64,000 bases of DNA from Cupriavidus necator N-1 (GTDB lineage Bacteria > Pseudomonadota > Gammaproteobacteria > Burkholderiales > Burkholderiaceae). Where the stretch lies: assembly GCF_000219215.1 (NCBI RefSeq), contig NC_015723.1:1488001-1552000 (forward strand), given 5' to 3'. Of the stretch, positions 45,294 to 54,977 are shown piece by piece (position 1 is the first letter of the stretch; the number at the start of each line of letters is the position of its first letter). The notes beneath the pieces are model-generated. The model was not told where the DNA came from, searched no databases, and saw nothing but the letters and a program-made list of their open reading frames with translations. The position numbers and the translations under genes were made by a program.

Positions 45294-48200
45294 ATGACTT
45301 ACACCACCAATATCGGACGTCGGCAGTTCCTCAAGATACTTGGCTTTGGATCTGTTGCCGTCTCGGCCTCGGCCCTGGGCCTGGGTACAGCCTGGGCGCA
45401 GGCGCCTGCCGGCGTGCGCCCCTACAAGCTGCTGCGTGCGAAAGAGACGCGCAACAACTGCACCTATTGCTCGGTCGGGTGCGGCCTGCTGATGTACTCG
45501 CTGGGTGACGGCGCCAAAAACGCGAAGCCCCGCATCTTCCACATCGAGGGGGATCCCGATCACCCGGTCAGCCGTGGTTCGCTCTGCCCCAAGGGCGCGG
45601 GACTGCTGGACATCGTCCATTCGAAAAACCGGCTGCAGTATCCGGAATACCGCGCGCCGGGATCAAAGGAGTGGGTGCGCATCAGTTGGGACGATGCGAC
45701 CAGGCGCATCGCCCGCCTGCTGAAAGACGACCGCGACAAGAACTTCATCGCGCGCAACGAGAAGGGCCAGCTGGTGAACCGCTGGCTGAGTTCGGGCATG
45801 CTCGCCTCGTCGGCGGCTTCCAACGAAACCGGGGTTCTCGACTTCAAGTTTGCCCGCTCGCTGGGGATGCTCGCGCTGGACTGCCAGGCACGCCTGTGCC
45901 ACGGGCCAACGGTTTCGGCACTGGCGCCGTCCTTCGGCCGCGGCGCGATGACGAACCACTGGGTGGACATCAAGAACGCCAATGTCGTCATCGTCATGGG
46001 CGGCAACCCGGCCGAGGCGCATCCGGTCGGCTTCAAATGGGTGATCGAGGCCAAGATCAGGAACAAGGCCAAGGTCATCGTCATCGATCCGCGCTTCAAC
46101 CGCACCGCCTCAGTTGCCGATATCTTCTCGCCGATCCGGGCGGGGTCGGACACGGCCTTCCTGATGGGCATGGTCAACTGGCTTCTGCAGCACGACAAGA
46201 TCCAGCACGACTATGTGCGCGCCTACACCAATGCATCGCTCATCGTGCGCGAGGATTTCGGCTTCGACGAAGGGCTGTTCTCGGGCTTCGATCCGCAGAA
46301 GCTCGTCTACGACAAATCCTCCTGGAACTATGAGCTCGACGCGGCGGGGAACGCGAAACGCGATCCCTCGATGCGCCATCCGCGCTGCGTGCTGAGCCTG
46401 CTGAAGCAGCACGTGTCACGCTACACGCCCGAGAAGGTCGAGGAGATCACCGGCGTCAAGCGGGCCGACTTCCTGCAGATCGCCGAAATCGTCGGCTCGT
46501 GCTCGGCGAAGGACAAGACACTGACCTGGCTTTACGCGCTCGGCTGGACGCACCACACCGGCGGCGCGCAGATCATCCGCGGCGCGGCCATGATCCAGTT
46601 GCTGCTGGGCAATGTCGGCATGTCCGGCGGCGGCGTGAATGCGCTGCGCGGGCATTCCAACATCCAGGGCTATACCGACCTTGGCCTGCTGTCGGTGCGG
46701 CTGCCTGGCTACATGGACCTGCCCACCGACAGGCAGCAGACCCTGAAGCAATACCTGGCCGATGCCACGCCCAAGGCTGTGCTGCCCGATCAGGTGAACT
46801 ACTGGATGAACCTGCCCAAGTTCTTCGTCTCATTGCAGAAGAACCTGTTCGGCAAGCACGCCACTGCGGAAAACAACTGGGCCTTTGACCTGCTGCCAAA
46901 GTGGGACCGCAGCTACGACATGCTGGCCTATTTCGACCTGATGTACCAGGGCAAGGTCAATGGCTATCTCGTCCAGGGGTTCAACCCGCTGGCGGCGATG
47001 CCCGACAAGAACAAGACCTCGGCCGCGCTGTCGAAACTTAAGTTCCTCGTGGTCATCGACCCGCTGGTGACCGAGACCTCCAACTTCTGGCGCAACGAAG
47101 GCAAGTTCAACGACGTCAAGACCGAAGAGATCATGACTGAAGTCTTCCGGCTGCCGTCGAGCTGCTTTGCCGAGGAAGACGGGACGGTCGTGAACTCCGG
47201 CCGTTGGCTGCAATGGCACTACGCCGGCCAGCAGCCGCCGGGCGAGGCGCGGCACGATCCGGCCATCCTCGGCGGCATCATGATGGAGCTGCGGCGGCTC
47301 TACGAGAAGGAAGGCGGCGCCTGCCCGGCACAGGTGTTGCACATGACCTGGGACGAGGCAACCTATCACGATCCCCACAGCCCCCATCCCGAGGAAATGG
47401 CCAAGGAAGCCAACGGCTATGCGTTGGCAGACGTGTTCGACGAGACCGGGAAGAAGATCCTGCGCAAGGGCCAGCTGCTGGATTCGTTCGCGCAACTGCG
47501 CGACGACGGCACGACCTCAAGCTACTGCTGGATCTTCACCGGCTCCTGGACCGAGGCGGGCAACCAGATGGCCCGGCGCGACAACACCGACACCGGCCTG
47601 GGGAACACGCCGGGTTGGGCCTGGTCCTGGCCTGCCAACCGCCGCATCCTCTACAACCGCGCCTCGATGGATGAGATGGGGAACCCCTGGGATCCCAAGC
47701 GCCAGATCCTGCATTGGAACGGCGAGAAATGGGTGGGCGCGGACGTGCCCGACTTTCCGCTCACTGCGGCACCCGGCACGCCCGTCGGACCCTTCATCAT
47801 GCTACCCGAAGGCGTTGGGCGCCTGTTCTCCGTCGGCGGCATGATCGACGGCCCCTTCCCCGAGCATTACGAGCCGATTGAAAGCCCGATCGCGAAGAAC
47901 CCCCTGCACGACAAGGTCACGCACAACCCGACCGCCCGCATCTTCCAGAACGATGCACAGCGAATGGGCAACCGCACCGAGTTCCCCTATGTCGCCACGA
48001 CCTATTCCATCACGGAACTGTTCCGCCACTGGACCAAGCACTCGCACCTGAACGCCATGCTCCAGCCCGAGCAATTCGTCGAGATCGGCGAAAAGCTGGC
48101 CGCGGACAAGGGCATCGCCCATGGCGACACGGTGAAGATCACGACCAAGCGCGGCCATATCACTGCCAAGGCCGTGGTGACCAAGCGCATGCGCACGCTC

Positions 48201-48383
48201 CAGGTGGCCGGGCAGGCGGTCGATCAGATCGGCATCCCCTGCCATTGGGGCTTCGAGGGGGCGACCCGCAAGGGCTATCTCGCCAATACGCTTGCGCCGG
48301 GTGTCGGCGACGCCAATTCGCAAACGCCGGAATTCAAGGCATTCCTTGTAAACATTGAAAAAGTGGCGGGAGCACAAGCATGA
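45294..48383 (+). CDS. fdoG: Formate dehydrogenase (N/O type) alpha subunit, Cys variant
   Basis: 1029 residues from the ATG at 45294. Molybdopterin (bis-MGD) catalytic subunit oxidising formate to CO2 on the periplasmic side. The Tat signal GRRQFLK is at residue 9, ending near AWAQ. The N-terminal 4Fe-4S motif is CTYCSVGCG with a later LCPKGA. The active-site position is encoded by TGC at 45897-45899 (Cys202, ARLCHGPT), where the E. coli enzymes have selenocysteine. It is a single unbroken frame. It overlaps the beta gene by 4 bases. Length matches FdnG/FdoG (about 1015). Confidence 0.97.
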   Translation: MTYTTNIGRRQFLKILGFGSVAVSASALGLGTAWAQAPAGVRPYKLLRAKETRNNCTYCSVGCGLLMYSLGDGAKNAKPRIFHIEGDPDHPVSRGSLCPKGAGLLDIVHSKNRLQYPEYRAPGSKEWVRISWDDATRRIARLLKDDRDKNFIARNEKGQLVNRWLSSGMLASSAASNETGVLDFKFARSLGMLALDCQARLCHGPTVSALAPSFGRGAMTNHWVDIKNANVVIVMGGNPAEAHPVGFKWVIEAKIRNKAKVIVIDPRFNRTASVADIFSPIRAGSDTAFLMGMVNWLLQHDKIQHDYVRAYTNASLIVREDFGFDEGLFSGFDPQKLVYDKSSWNYELDAAGNAKRDPSMRHPRCVLSLLKQHVSRYTPEKVEEITGVKRADFLQIAEIVGSCSAKDKTLTWLYALGWTHHTGGAQIIRGAAMIQLLLGNVGMSGGGVNALRGHSNIQGYTDLGLLSVRLPGYMDLPTDRQQTLKQYLADATPKAVLPDQVNYWMNLPKFFVSLQKNLFGKHATAENNWAFDLLPKWDRSYDMLAYFDLMYQGKVNGYLVQGFNPLAAMPDKNKTSAALSKLKFLVVIDPLVTETSNFWRNEGKFNDVKTEEIMTEVFRLPSSCFAEEDGTVVNSGRWLQWHYAGQQPPGEARHDPAILGGIMMELRRLYEKEGGACPAQVLHMTWDEATYHDPHSPHPEEMAKEANGYALADVFDETGKKILRKGQLLDSFAQLRDDGTTSSYCWIFTGSWTEAGNQMARRDNTDTGLGNTPGWAWSWPANRRILYNRASMDEMGNPWDPKRQILHWNGEKWVGADVPDFPLTAAPGTPVGPFIMLPEGVGRLFSVGGMIDGPFPEHYEPIESPIAKNPLHDKVTHNPTARIFQNDAQRMGNRTEFPYVATTYSITELFRHWTKHSHLNAMLQPEQFVEIGEKLAADKGIAHGDTVKITTKRGHITAKAVVTKRMRTLQVAGQAVDQIGIPCHWGFEGATRKGYLANTLAPGVGDANSQTPEFKAFLVNIEKVAGAQA

Positions 48384-49270
48384 ACTCGCAGAACATCATC
48401 CGTAGCTCGGCCTCGTCGGAGCTGACACCCGCCCCCCGCATCCGCGACCATCAGATGGAAGTGGCCAAGCTGATCGACGTGTCGATCTGCATCGGCTGCA
48501 AGGCGTGCCAGGTCGCCTGCAACGAATGGAACGACCTGCGCGGCGACGTGCAGGAGAATGTCGGCGTCTACGACAATCCGCGCGACCTATCGCCCAACAC
48601 CTGGACCCTGATGCGCTTCACCGAGCATGAGGACCAGGCGGGCAAGCTGGAATGGCTGATCCGCAAGGACGGCTGCATGCATTGCGAGGATCCCGGCTGC
48701 CTGAAAGCCTGCCCGGCGCCCGGCGCCATCGTCCAGTACGCCAACGGCATCGTCGACTTCCAGTCCGACCTGTGCATCGGCTGCGGCTATTGCGTCGCCG
48801 GCTGCCCCTTCGACGTGCCGCGTATTTCCAAGATGGACAACAAGGCCTACAAGTGCACGCTGTGCTCGGACCGCGTCTCGGTCGGGCAGGAGCCTGCCTG
48901 CGTCAAGACCTGCCCGACCGGCGCCATCGCCTTCGGCTCGAAAGCGGAGATGCAATCCCTTGCCGGCGAGCGCGTGGCCGAGTTGAACGAGCGCGGCTAT
49001 GCCAAGGCCGGCCTGTATGACCCGGCGGGAGTCGGCGGTACCCACGTGATGTACGTGCTACAACATGCCGACGACCCGAAGCGTTATGCGGGCTTGCCGA
49101 AGGACCCGGGGATCAGCTCGGTGGTCGCCGGCTGGAAGGATGGACTGAAACCCGCCGCCGGCTTCGTCGGCGCGGCGGCGGTGGTGGGCATGGCGGCGCA
49201 TTTCATGGCGGTCGGCCCCAACACCACCGAAACAGACGATCACGACGCCCCGACTGACGGCGCGGCATAA
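48380..49270 (+). CDS. fdoH: Formate dehydrogenase beta (iron-sulfur) subunit
   Basis: 296 residues. It passes electrons from the alpha to the gamma subunit through four 4Fe-4S clusters. The cluster motifs are in order: [45 protein letters not shown] and [13 protein letters not shown] with [12 protein letters not shown]-terminal helix ([18 protein letters not shown]) anchors it in the membrane, as in FdnH. It starts inside the stop of the alpha gene (ATGA) and is 13 bases upstream of the gamma gene. All ligands are present. Confidence 0.97.
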   Translation: MNSQNIIRSSASSELTPAPRIRDHQMEVAKLIDVSICIGCKACQVACNEWNDLRGDVQENVGVYDNPRDLSPNTWTLMRFTEHEDQAGKLEWLIRKDGCMHCEDPGCLKACPAPGAIVQYANGIVDFQSDLCIGCGYCVAGCPFDVPRISKMDNKAYKCTLCSDRVSVGQEPACVKTCPTGAIAFGSKAEMQSLAGERVAELNERGYAKAGLYDPAGVGGTHVMYVLQHADDPKRYAGLPKDPGISSVVAGWKDGLKPAAGFVGAAAVVGMAAHFMAVGPNTTETDDHDAPTDGAA

Positions 49271-49283
49271 GCGGAGACCGGAA

Positions 49284-49958
49284 ATGGCGACCAACAACGA
49301 CAGGATCCTGCGCACGAAATTCGCCGAGCGGCTGTGTCACTGGGCGATCGTGCTCTGCTTCTTCCTCGCGGCGGTTTCGGGAATCTCGTGGTTCTTCCCG
49401 ACGGTGGGCTGGCTGAGCGGCTTCCTTGGCACGCCGCAGATGGCGCGGCTGCTCCACCCGTTCCTGGGCATCGCGGTTTTCGCGGGGCTTTGCTACATGT
49501 TCTGGCGCTTCGTGGGCTACAACATGCCCGCGCGCACCGACGCGATCTGGTTCCGCCGCGCCAGGGAGGTGCTGCTGATCCAGCATGGCGGCGAACCGCT
49601 GCAGATCGGCAAGTACAACGCCGGCCAGAAGGTGCTGTTCTGGCTCATCATGGCGTCGATCCTGGCCCTGCTGATCTCCGGGTTGATCATGTGGCGCGCC
49701 TATTTCGCCGAGTATTTCCCGATTCCCGTGCTCCGCCTGGCGATCCTGGCCCATTCCGTCGCGGGGATCGGCCTGATCCTGCTGATCGTGGGCCACATCT
49801 ATCTTGCAATCTGGGTCCGCGGCTCGATCACGGGCATGGTGACGGGCTACGTCTCGCGTGCCTGGGCCAGGCAGCACCATGACCGCTGGTATGGCGAGTT
49901 GAAGGCGAAAGAGTTGAATCAGTCGAAAGCGGCGCAAGCGAAGGGCCACGAAGCATGA
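49284..49958 (+). CDS. fdoI: Formate dehydrogenase gamma subunit (cytochrome b556)
   Basis: 224 residues with four membrane helices. It holds two haem b groups and passes electrons to quinone at the cytoplasmic side. Helix 1 starts after [19 protein letters not shown] with a His haem ligand (LCHW). Later helices contain [11 protein letters not shown] with its His, and [21 protein letters not shown] (split as [10 protein letters not shown] and GHIYLAIW), with two more His. It overlaps fdhE by 4 bases (ATGA). Confidence 0.95.
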   Translation: MATNNDRILRTKFAERLCHWAIVLCFFLAAVSGISWFFPTVGWLSGFLGTPQMARLLHPFLGIAVFAGLCYMFWRFVGYNMPARTDAIWFRRAREVLLIQHGGEPLQIGKYNAGQKVLFWLIMASILALLISGLIMWRAYFAEYFPIPVLRLAILAHSVAGIGLILLIVGHIYLAIWVRGSITGMVTGYVSRAWARQHHDRWYGELKAKELNQSKAAQAKGHEA

Positions 49959-50818
49959 ACCAGCATCAGACCACGCCGGGAACACTGTCATCGGACGAGG
50001 CCTCCCGCCATTTCACCCCGCTGATCCAGCCAGACCTTGCCGGTCTTTACAGCCGCCGCGCCGCACGCCTGCGTGCGCTGGCCGACGGGCACGACCTTGC
50101 CGATTACCTGCTCCTGGCCGCCCGCGTGGCCGAAGTACAGGCATCGCTTGCGCCCGGGGCCGGTGGGTCCGGCCCGGCAGACGCCAGGGCCATCCCGCAG
50201 GAGGGGCATTGGGGTGCCCTGCTTGATCGGATGATTGAGCGGCTCGCGCACGATGTTCCCGCCCCGGTCGCCCCGCATCTTGCGGCGCTGCGCGCCCTCC
50301 CTGCGGACGCGCGCCTTGGCGCCGCCCAGGCGCTGACCGAGGGCCGCTTTGATGCGGTTCCGGCGGCAATCGCGCCCTTCCTCTGGGCTGCACTCTCGCT
50401 GCAATGTGCCAGCGCCGCGCGGGCCGCGCCCGTGCCCGACAGCGGCCCGGCCGAGCACGCGTCCTGCCCGGTCTGCAGCACTGCCCCCGTGGCAAGCCTG
50501 ATCCTGATCGGCGATCGCCAGGGCATGCGCTATCTGCATTGCGTGCTCTGCGAGAGCCAGTGGCACATGGTGCGGGCGAAATGCACCAACTGCGGCGACG
50601 CCTCGGAGCTCGACTACCTCAGCTTCGACACCCCCGAAGCCACGGTGCGCGCCGAAAGCTGCGGCGTGTGCCACGGTTACCTGAAGGTGATCTCACTGGA
50701 ACGCGACCCGCAGGCCGAGGCCGTGGCCGATGACCTTGCCTCCCTGGCCCTGGACGATGCGGTGACGGCGGAGGGCTATCAACGCACCGGGTTCAATCCC
50801 TTCGCGCTGCCGGGATGA
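49955..50818 (+). CDS. fdhE: Formate dehydrogenase accessory protein FdhE
   Basis: 287 residues. FdhE binds the twin-arginine-exported catalytic subunit during maturation and is itself an iron-binding rubredoxin-like protein. The C-terminal part has the zinc/iron Cys pairs CPVC, CVLC, CTNC and CGVC, as in the family. The N-terminal half is helical and variable. It ends the operon. Sulfurtransferase FdhD, also needed, is not in the window. Confidence 0.94.
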   Translation: MNQHQTTPGTLSSDEASRHFTPLIQPDLAGLYSRRAARLRALADGHDLADYLLLAARVAEVQASLAPGAGGSGPADARAIPQEGHWGALLDRMIERLAHDVPAPVAPHLAALRALPADARLGAAQALTEGRFDAVPAAIAPFLWAALSLQCASAARAAPVPDSGPAEHASCPVCSTAPVASLILIGDRQGMRYLHCVLCESQWHMVRAKCTNCGDASELDYLSFDTPEATVRAESCGVCHGYLKVISLERDPQAEAVADDLASLALDDAVTAEGYQRTGFNPFALPG

Positions 50819-50861
50819 GGGGCTGCCCGACATATCCATTGCTAACCGCCAGATTTTTTGC

Positions 50862-51440
50862 TTACCCGAACGCCCGCACGCCGGTCATCCATTCATGAAG
50901 CACGAATCCGAACAGCGCCCAGCCCGCCAGCCCGACGACCGCCACCATCGCATCGCGCGCAGGTGTCCCGGTCGGGTAGCTGGTTCGCGCTTCCCGGTCC
51001 CGCCCGCGCGCTGACACGAAGTCCGCCACCGCCCACGCCAGGAACGCGCCAAACAGCACCAATGCGGCGAGTGTTCCGTTGGCAAGCAGGTGCCCCAGGG
51101 CCCAGGCCTGCACGCCTGCCAGCATCGGATGACCAAGCGCAGCCTTGATGCGGTTGCGAGGCACATATGCCGCCGCAATCAGCACAAAGGCCGGGATCGT
51201 GAGCAATGCGGCAACGTACCGCCCCCACACCGGCGGCGTCCAGACCACCACAGGATGCGCGCTGGCCAGGCCGTAGCCCCAGATAACCAGCGCCAGGCCG
51301 GCTATCGAAACCAGGGTGTACAAGCCTTTCCAGCGGCCGGGGCCGAGCCTGGCAATCTGCGCGGTGCGCCATGGGTCAGCAGCCATGCGTACCGAGTGCG
51401 CACCCAGAAAAATGAGCAATCCCAAAACCAGTACCGTCAT
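50862..51440 (-). CDS. NnrU-family membrane protein
   Basis: 192 residues with about five helices. Family features: FLGAHSVRMAAD near the start, [40 protein letters not shown] and WALGHLLANGTLAALVLFGAF. NnrU proteins occur near denitrification genes and are proposed to be involved in haem or NO-related processes, but no function is firmly established. It converges on the formate dehydrogenase operon and is divergent from the VOC pseudogene. Confidence 0.9.
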   Translation of the reverse strand: MTVLVLGLLIFLGAHSVRMAADPWRTAQIARLGPGRWKGLYTLVSIAGLALVIWGYGLASAHPVVVWTPPVWGRYVAALLTIPAFVLIAAAYVPRNRIKAALGHPMLAGVQAWALGHLLANGTLAALVLFGAFLAWAVADFVSARGRDREARTSYPTGTPARDAMVAVVGLAGWALFGFVLHEWMTGVRAFG

Positions 51441-51528
51441 GCTGCCACCCCTTTCTTTAGCGCCCGCCGCACGCCTATGCTAGACATATTGCGTTGCAGC
51501 GGTCCAGCCTTATTCAGGAGGGTTTCCC

Positions 51529-51932
51529 ATGCTTCAGAACAGTGACGTCGCGGCCAGGATTCCTGCGCAAGACCTCGCAAGGGCGAGATCCTTCTACTCG
51601 AGCAAGCTCGGTCTTGAGCCAGTCGAGGAACGGCCGGGCGGACTGCGCTACAAGTGCGGCAACAGCTACTTCGTACTTTTCGAGTCGGCTGGCTCGGCCT
51701 CTGGAAGTCACACACAAATGGCCTGGGAGGTCGATGACATCCAGGCAACCGTTAGCGAGCTGCGGCACCTGGGAGTCGTGTTCGAAGAATACGATCTTCC
51801 CGGCCTCAAGACCATCAATGGGATCGCCAGGTCCAGGGGAACTACCTGTCCAAGGGTGGCATAGGCGAGAAAGGTGCCTGGTTCAGAGACAGCGAGGGCA
51901 ATCTCCTTGCCATCGGGCAACCGATCAGGTGA
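51529..51932 (+). pseudogene. Glyoxalase/VOC-superfamily gene broken by a frameshift
   Basis: The first frame gives a VOC domain (DLARARSFYSSKLGLEP, then FVLFESAGSASG and AWEVDDIQATVSELRHLG) but diverges after GLKTINGIA and stops at 51864. In another frame the missing end continues: QGNYLSKGGIGEKGAWFRD then SEGNLLAIGQPIR, to a stop at 51932. One base lost between about 51824 and 51832 explains this. Either the gene is dead or the sequence has an indel error. The strong GGAGG site at the start is intact. Confidence 0.8.
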
Positions 51933-52058
51933 GTCCGTCGGCCTGATCGAACTACCCGCGGCTGTACCAAGCTGTCTTGTCTCTTGCCTGCAACCCCGGT
52001 GGGAGATAAAAGGACTGTTCGAGGACGAGCTGTCATCACCGAAAGCAGGGGGCAATCC

Positions 52059-53129
52059 ATGTGGATGAATTTGCTTCTGATCTTTGTGCCGATCGCAATC
52101 GCCCTGGAATTCCTTGCTTCCGATCACCACCTCCTGATCTTTATCGCTTCCTCCCTGGCCATCCTGCCGCTTGCCGGGCGGATGAGCCATGCCACCGAGC
52201 AACTCGCAGAGCGCATGGGCGAGGCGGTCGGGGGGCTGCTAAATGCGACATTCGGCAATGCGGCTGAACTTATCATCGCACTTGTCGCCTTGCGTGCCGG
52301 CCTCCATCAGGTGGTGGAAGCCTCCATCGTCGGTTCCATTGTCGGGAATATGCTGCTGGTGTTTGGCGCCGCGATGCTCGCAGGCGGCATTCGCTATCCT
52401 GAGCAAAGCTTTAACCCGCGCGGCGCGCGTTCCCAGGCGACCATGCTCATACTGTCGGCGATCGCGCTGATCCTGCCTGCCAGCTTTGAAGCGGTAGAAG
52501 GCACGACAGCCGTGCTGTACCGGCTCAGCGCCTGGATTTCCATCGCGCTTCTGGTCGTCTATGCGCTGTACCTGGTGTTCTCGCTGGTCACTCACCCCGC
52601 GCTGTTCCGCGGCGCATACGAAGCAAAGGCGGTTGCTCCGGAAGGCGTGGAGGACCAGCCCTCCTCGTCCGTAGCGCGGGCGATAGCGATACTGGCGGCA
52701 GCCACCGTAGGGACGGCGTGGATGAGCGAGATCATGGTGGGTGCGCTCGGCCCCATGATGCGCGACTACGCCCTCAGCGACATATTCGTCGGTGCCTTTG
52801 TGGTAGCGATCCTCGGAAATGCGGCCGAGCATGCATCGGCCATTACCGCAGCCTTGAGGAATCGCATGGACCTGTCGTTCTCCATTGCGGTTGGCTCGAG
52901 TGTCCAGGTGGCGCTGTTTGTCGCGCCGGTGCTGGTACTGACGAGCCATTTTCTCGGTCCGGCCCCGATGGACCTGGCCTTTCGTCCCGCCCTGGTCCTG
53001 ATGGTGGTCCTGTCCGTGCTGGTCACGGCGCAAATGGCGAGCGACGGGCACGCCGACTGGTTCAAGGGCACGCAGCTCCTAATCGTCTATCTTGCCCTCG
53101 CCCTCACCTTCTTCTTCCTGCCGCGCTGA
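52059..53129 (+). CDS. Ca2+/H+ antiporter (CaCA/CAX family)
   Basis: 356 residues from the ATG at 52059; the open frame extends upstream. Eleven or so helices with the two inverted alpha-repeats that bind the cation: [20 protein letters not shown] and [17 protein letters not shown], each with the conserved Glu (NAAE). The acidic stretch seen in some members between the halves is short here (EGVEDQ). It exports calcium in exchange for protons. No neighbours hint at a special role. Confidence 0.95.
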   Translation: MWMNLLLIFVPIAIALEFLASDHHLLIFIASSLAILPLAGRMSHATEQLAERMGEAVGGLLNATFGNAAELIIALVALRAGLHQVVEASIVGSIVGNMLLVFGAAMLAGGIRYPEQSFNPRGARSQATMLILSAIALILPASFEAVEGTTAVLYRLSAWISIALLVVYALYLVFSLVTHPALFRGAYEAKAVAPEGVEDQPSSSVARAIAILAAATVGTAWMSEIMVGALGPMMRDYALSDIFVGAFVVAILGNAAEHASAITAALRNRMDLSFSIAVGSSVQVALFVAPVLVLTSHFLGPAPMDLAFRPALVLMVVLSVLVTAQMASDGHADWFKGTQLLIVYLALALTFFFLPR

Positions 53130-53164
53130 AGACTGCCGCGGGCGACTTTGGCATCAGACACCCG

Positions 53165-53566
53165 CTACCGCCGCCGCGGTGCAGCATGCCGCGGCGGATA
53201 GAGTTTCTGGAACTGTGCCGTCGTGATCCCCATTGTGCCCTTGTCATCGATGATCGTCATCTCGCGCCACGCGCTCGGCGCGCCTTCAAGTCCGGGGAAT
53301 TCCCTCAACTGCCAGATGCGACCCGTCTGCGTGTCGAGCAAGAAGGGGCCTGCACGGACCTGGGGTTGACTCACGATCTGATAGCGGCCAGGTCCAGCCT
53401 GTTGCGGCATATCATCGGCTCGCTGGGGCGGCGGTATGGCAACCGCTTCACTGCCGGCAGCGACGGGTGTTTTACCGCTTGCCGGGGCTGGCGGCTGCTC
53501 GCGGTTGCCGCATGCCCCGACCAAAGCCATCGACAAGCACAACGCATAAGGTGCAATGTAGTGCAT
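53165..53566 (-). CDS. Small lipoprotein, function unknown
   Basis: 133 residues from the ATG at 53566; the frame begins earlier, but the signal begins here. Lipobox MALVGAC, Cys at residue 18. The mature start is Pro/Ala-rich (REQPPAPASGKTPVAAG). A short domain follows: GRYQIVSQPQVRAGPFLLD, then TQTGRIWQLREF, and ends MGITTAQFQKLYPP. The phrase TGRIWQL is common in small bacterial lipoproteins of unknown role. It lies downstream of the NuoF-like gene, on the same strand, 147 bases away. Confidence 0.75.
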   Translation of the reverse strand: MHYIAPYALCLSMALVGACGNREQPPAPASGKTPVAAGSEAVAIPPPQRADDMPQQAGPGRYQIVSQPQVRAGPFLLDTQTGRIWQLREFPGLEGAPSAWREMTIIDDKGTMGITTAQFQKLYPPRHAAPRRR

Positions 53567-53713
53567 GGTTGGCTCCGTGATCTCGCCCTTCGCATCCATT
53601 GGAAAGCCGCCTGGCCGCCGTTCGGCGACCCCACAAGACGCCAGGACATCGCTGCGCGCGGCCGCGCGCTCGCATGGCGCGACGCCTCGCAAACCGGACG
53701 TTCGATGCCGAGC

Positions 53714-54958
53714 CTATGCCATCAGGAGCGCCTCGTATTCCTCCCGGAACTGATGGAGGGAACTGTCCACCACCGTCACGGCGCCGTCGATCAGGCCACA
53801 ACGCCCGCTGCCGGGAAGGATGCGGCACAGGTTTTCCAACGATTCCAGGTCCGCGCGCACGCCGCGGCCCGTATCGATCCGGTTCAGCAGGCGCATCAGC
53901 TGGAAGGTCCCGCCCTTGCATGGCGGGCACTGGCCGCACGAGCCCTGGGCGAAGAAGCTGACGTACTCTGCCACCTTGCGGACGATGCTGGTCCCTTCCG
54001 ACACCACGATCATCGCACCGGTTCCCAGCCGCGAACGCCGTTGCCGCACGGAGTCGAAGTCCAGCGCCACATCGAGATCGCGCTTGGTCAGCAGCGTATT
54101 GGAGGGACCGCCCGTGAAGACCGCCTTGAACTCCTTGCCCTGGAGCATCCCGCCGCCATGCCGGAACACGAGGGTTTCAAGGCTCGTGCCCATCGGCAGC
54201 TCATACAGGCCAGGCCGCAAGACATCGCCCGAGAGCGAGTACAACTTGGTTCCGGCGGCATGACCGATGCCGAGGCCGCGATACCACTGGGCACCGTTGC
54301 GCAAGATGCCCGGTACGTGGGCCAGCGTCTCGGTATTGTTGACGACGGTCGGTGCGCCATGCACGCCGTATTCGGCGGGAAAGGGCGGCTTGCGGCGCGG
54401 AAACGGGAACCCGCCCTCGACGCTCGAGATGACCGCGGTTTCCTCGCCGCCGATATACAAGCCAGAGCTGGGCAGGACGCGAAGCGACACCGGTCCGCCG
54501 ACCAGCCCGGCCAGCTCGGCGAACTGCGGGTGTGCCTGCCATTGCTGCACCGCCTCGCGCGTCCGCGCCAGCGACAGCGGCTGATGGGGATTGACGTACA
54601 GCACGACATGGTTGGCGCGGGTGGCGGCCGCGGCGATCAGCGCGCCCTCGATCACCTGGTGCGGCGTGTGCTCAAGCAGAAAGCGGTCCTTGAATGTCCC
54701 CGGCTCGTCTTCGTTGCCATTGCAGATGATGTACTTGTCGCCAGCCGCCGCGGCGGCCACCGGCGCCCATTTTCGATGCGTCGCGAAACCAGCGCCGCCC
54801 ATCCCGCGCAGGTCGGCCTGCTCGATCTCGGCGATGACCGCGGCCGGTTCGCGCAGGGCCCGGGCCAGCCCCTCTCCGCCGCCGCGTGCCAGCCAGGCAT
54901 CCAGGTCGGCGCCAACCCGGATGTCCTCGTTGAGCAGAACCTGATTGAGCTGTTCCAT
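53714..54958 (-). CDS. NuoF-like NADH-binding flavoprotein (51-kDa type) of a three-gene redox module
   Basis: 414 residues. FMN/NADH module of complex I (NuoF/HoxF type): FMN loop RGMGGAGFATHRKW at residues 51-64, then CNGNEDEPGTFKDR. The SLBB region is near GDVLRPGLYELPMG. The 4Fe-4S (N3) motif is SCGQCPPCKGG (Cys341, 344, 347) with a later Cys387. A NuoE (24-kDa) partner is missing from the cluster. It lies 19 bases after the FrdA-like gene. It probably passes electrons between NAD(H) and the two other proteins. Its substrate is unknown. Confidence 0.9.
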   Translation of the reverse strand: MEQLNQVLLNEDIRVGADLDAWLARGGGEGLARALREPAAVIAEIEQADLRGMGGAGFATHRKWAPVAAAAAGDKYIICNGNEDEPGTFKDRFLLEHTPHQVIEGALIAAAATRANHVVLYVNPHQPLSLARTREAVQQWQAHPQFAELAGLVGGPVSLRVLPSSGLYIGGEETAVISSVEGGFPFPRRKPPFPAEYGVHGAPTVVNNTETLAHVPGILRNGAQWYRGLGIGHAAGTKLYSLSGDVLRPGLYELPMGTSLETLVFRHGGGMLQGKEFKAVFTGGPSNTLLTKRDLDVALDFDSVRQRRSRLGTGAMIVVSEGTSIVRKVAEYVSFFAQGSCGQCPPCKGGTFQLMRLLNRIDTGRGVRADLESLENLCRILPGSGRCGLIDGAVTVVDSSLHQFREEYEALLMA

Positions 54959-54977
54959 CGCGCGCTCCGTGCCCCGC

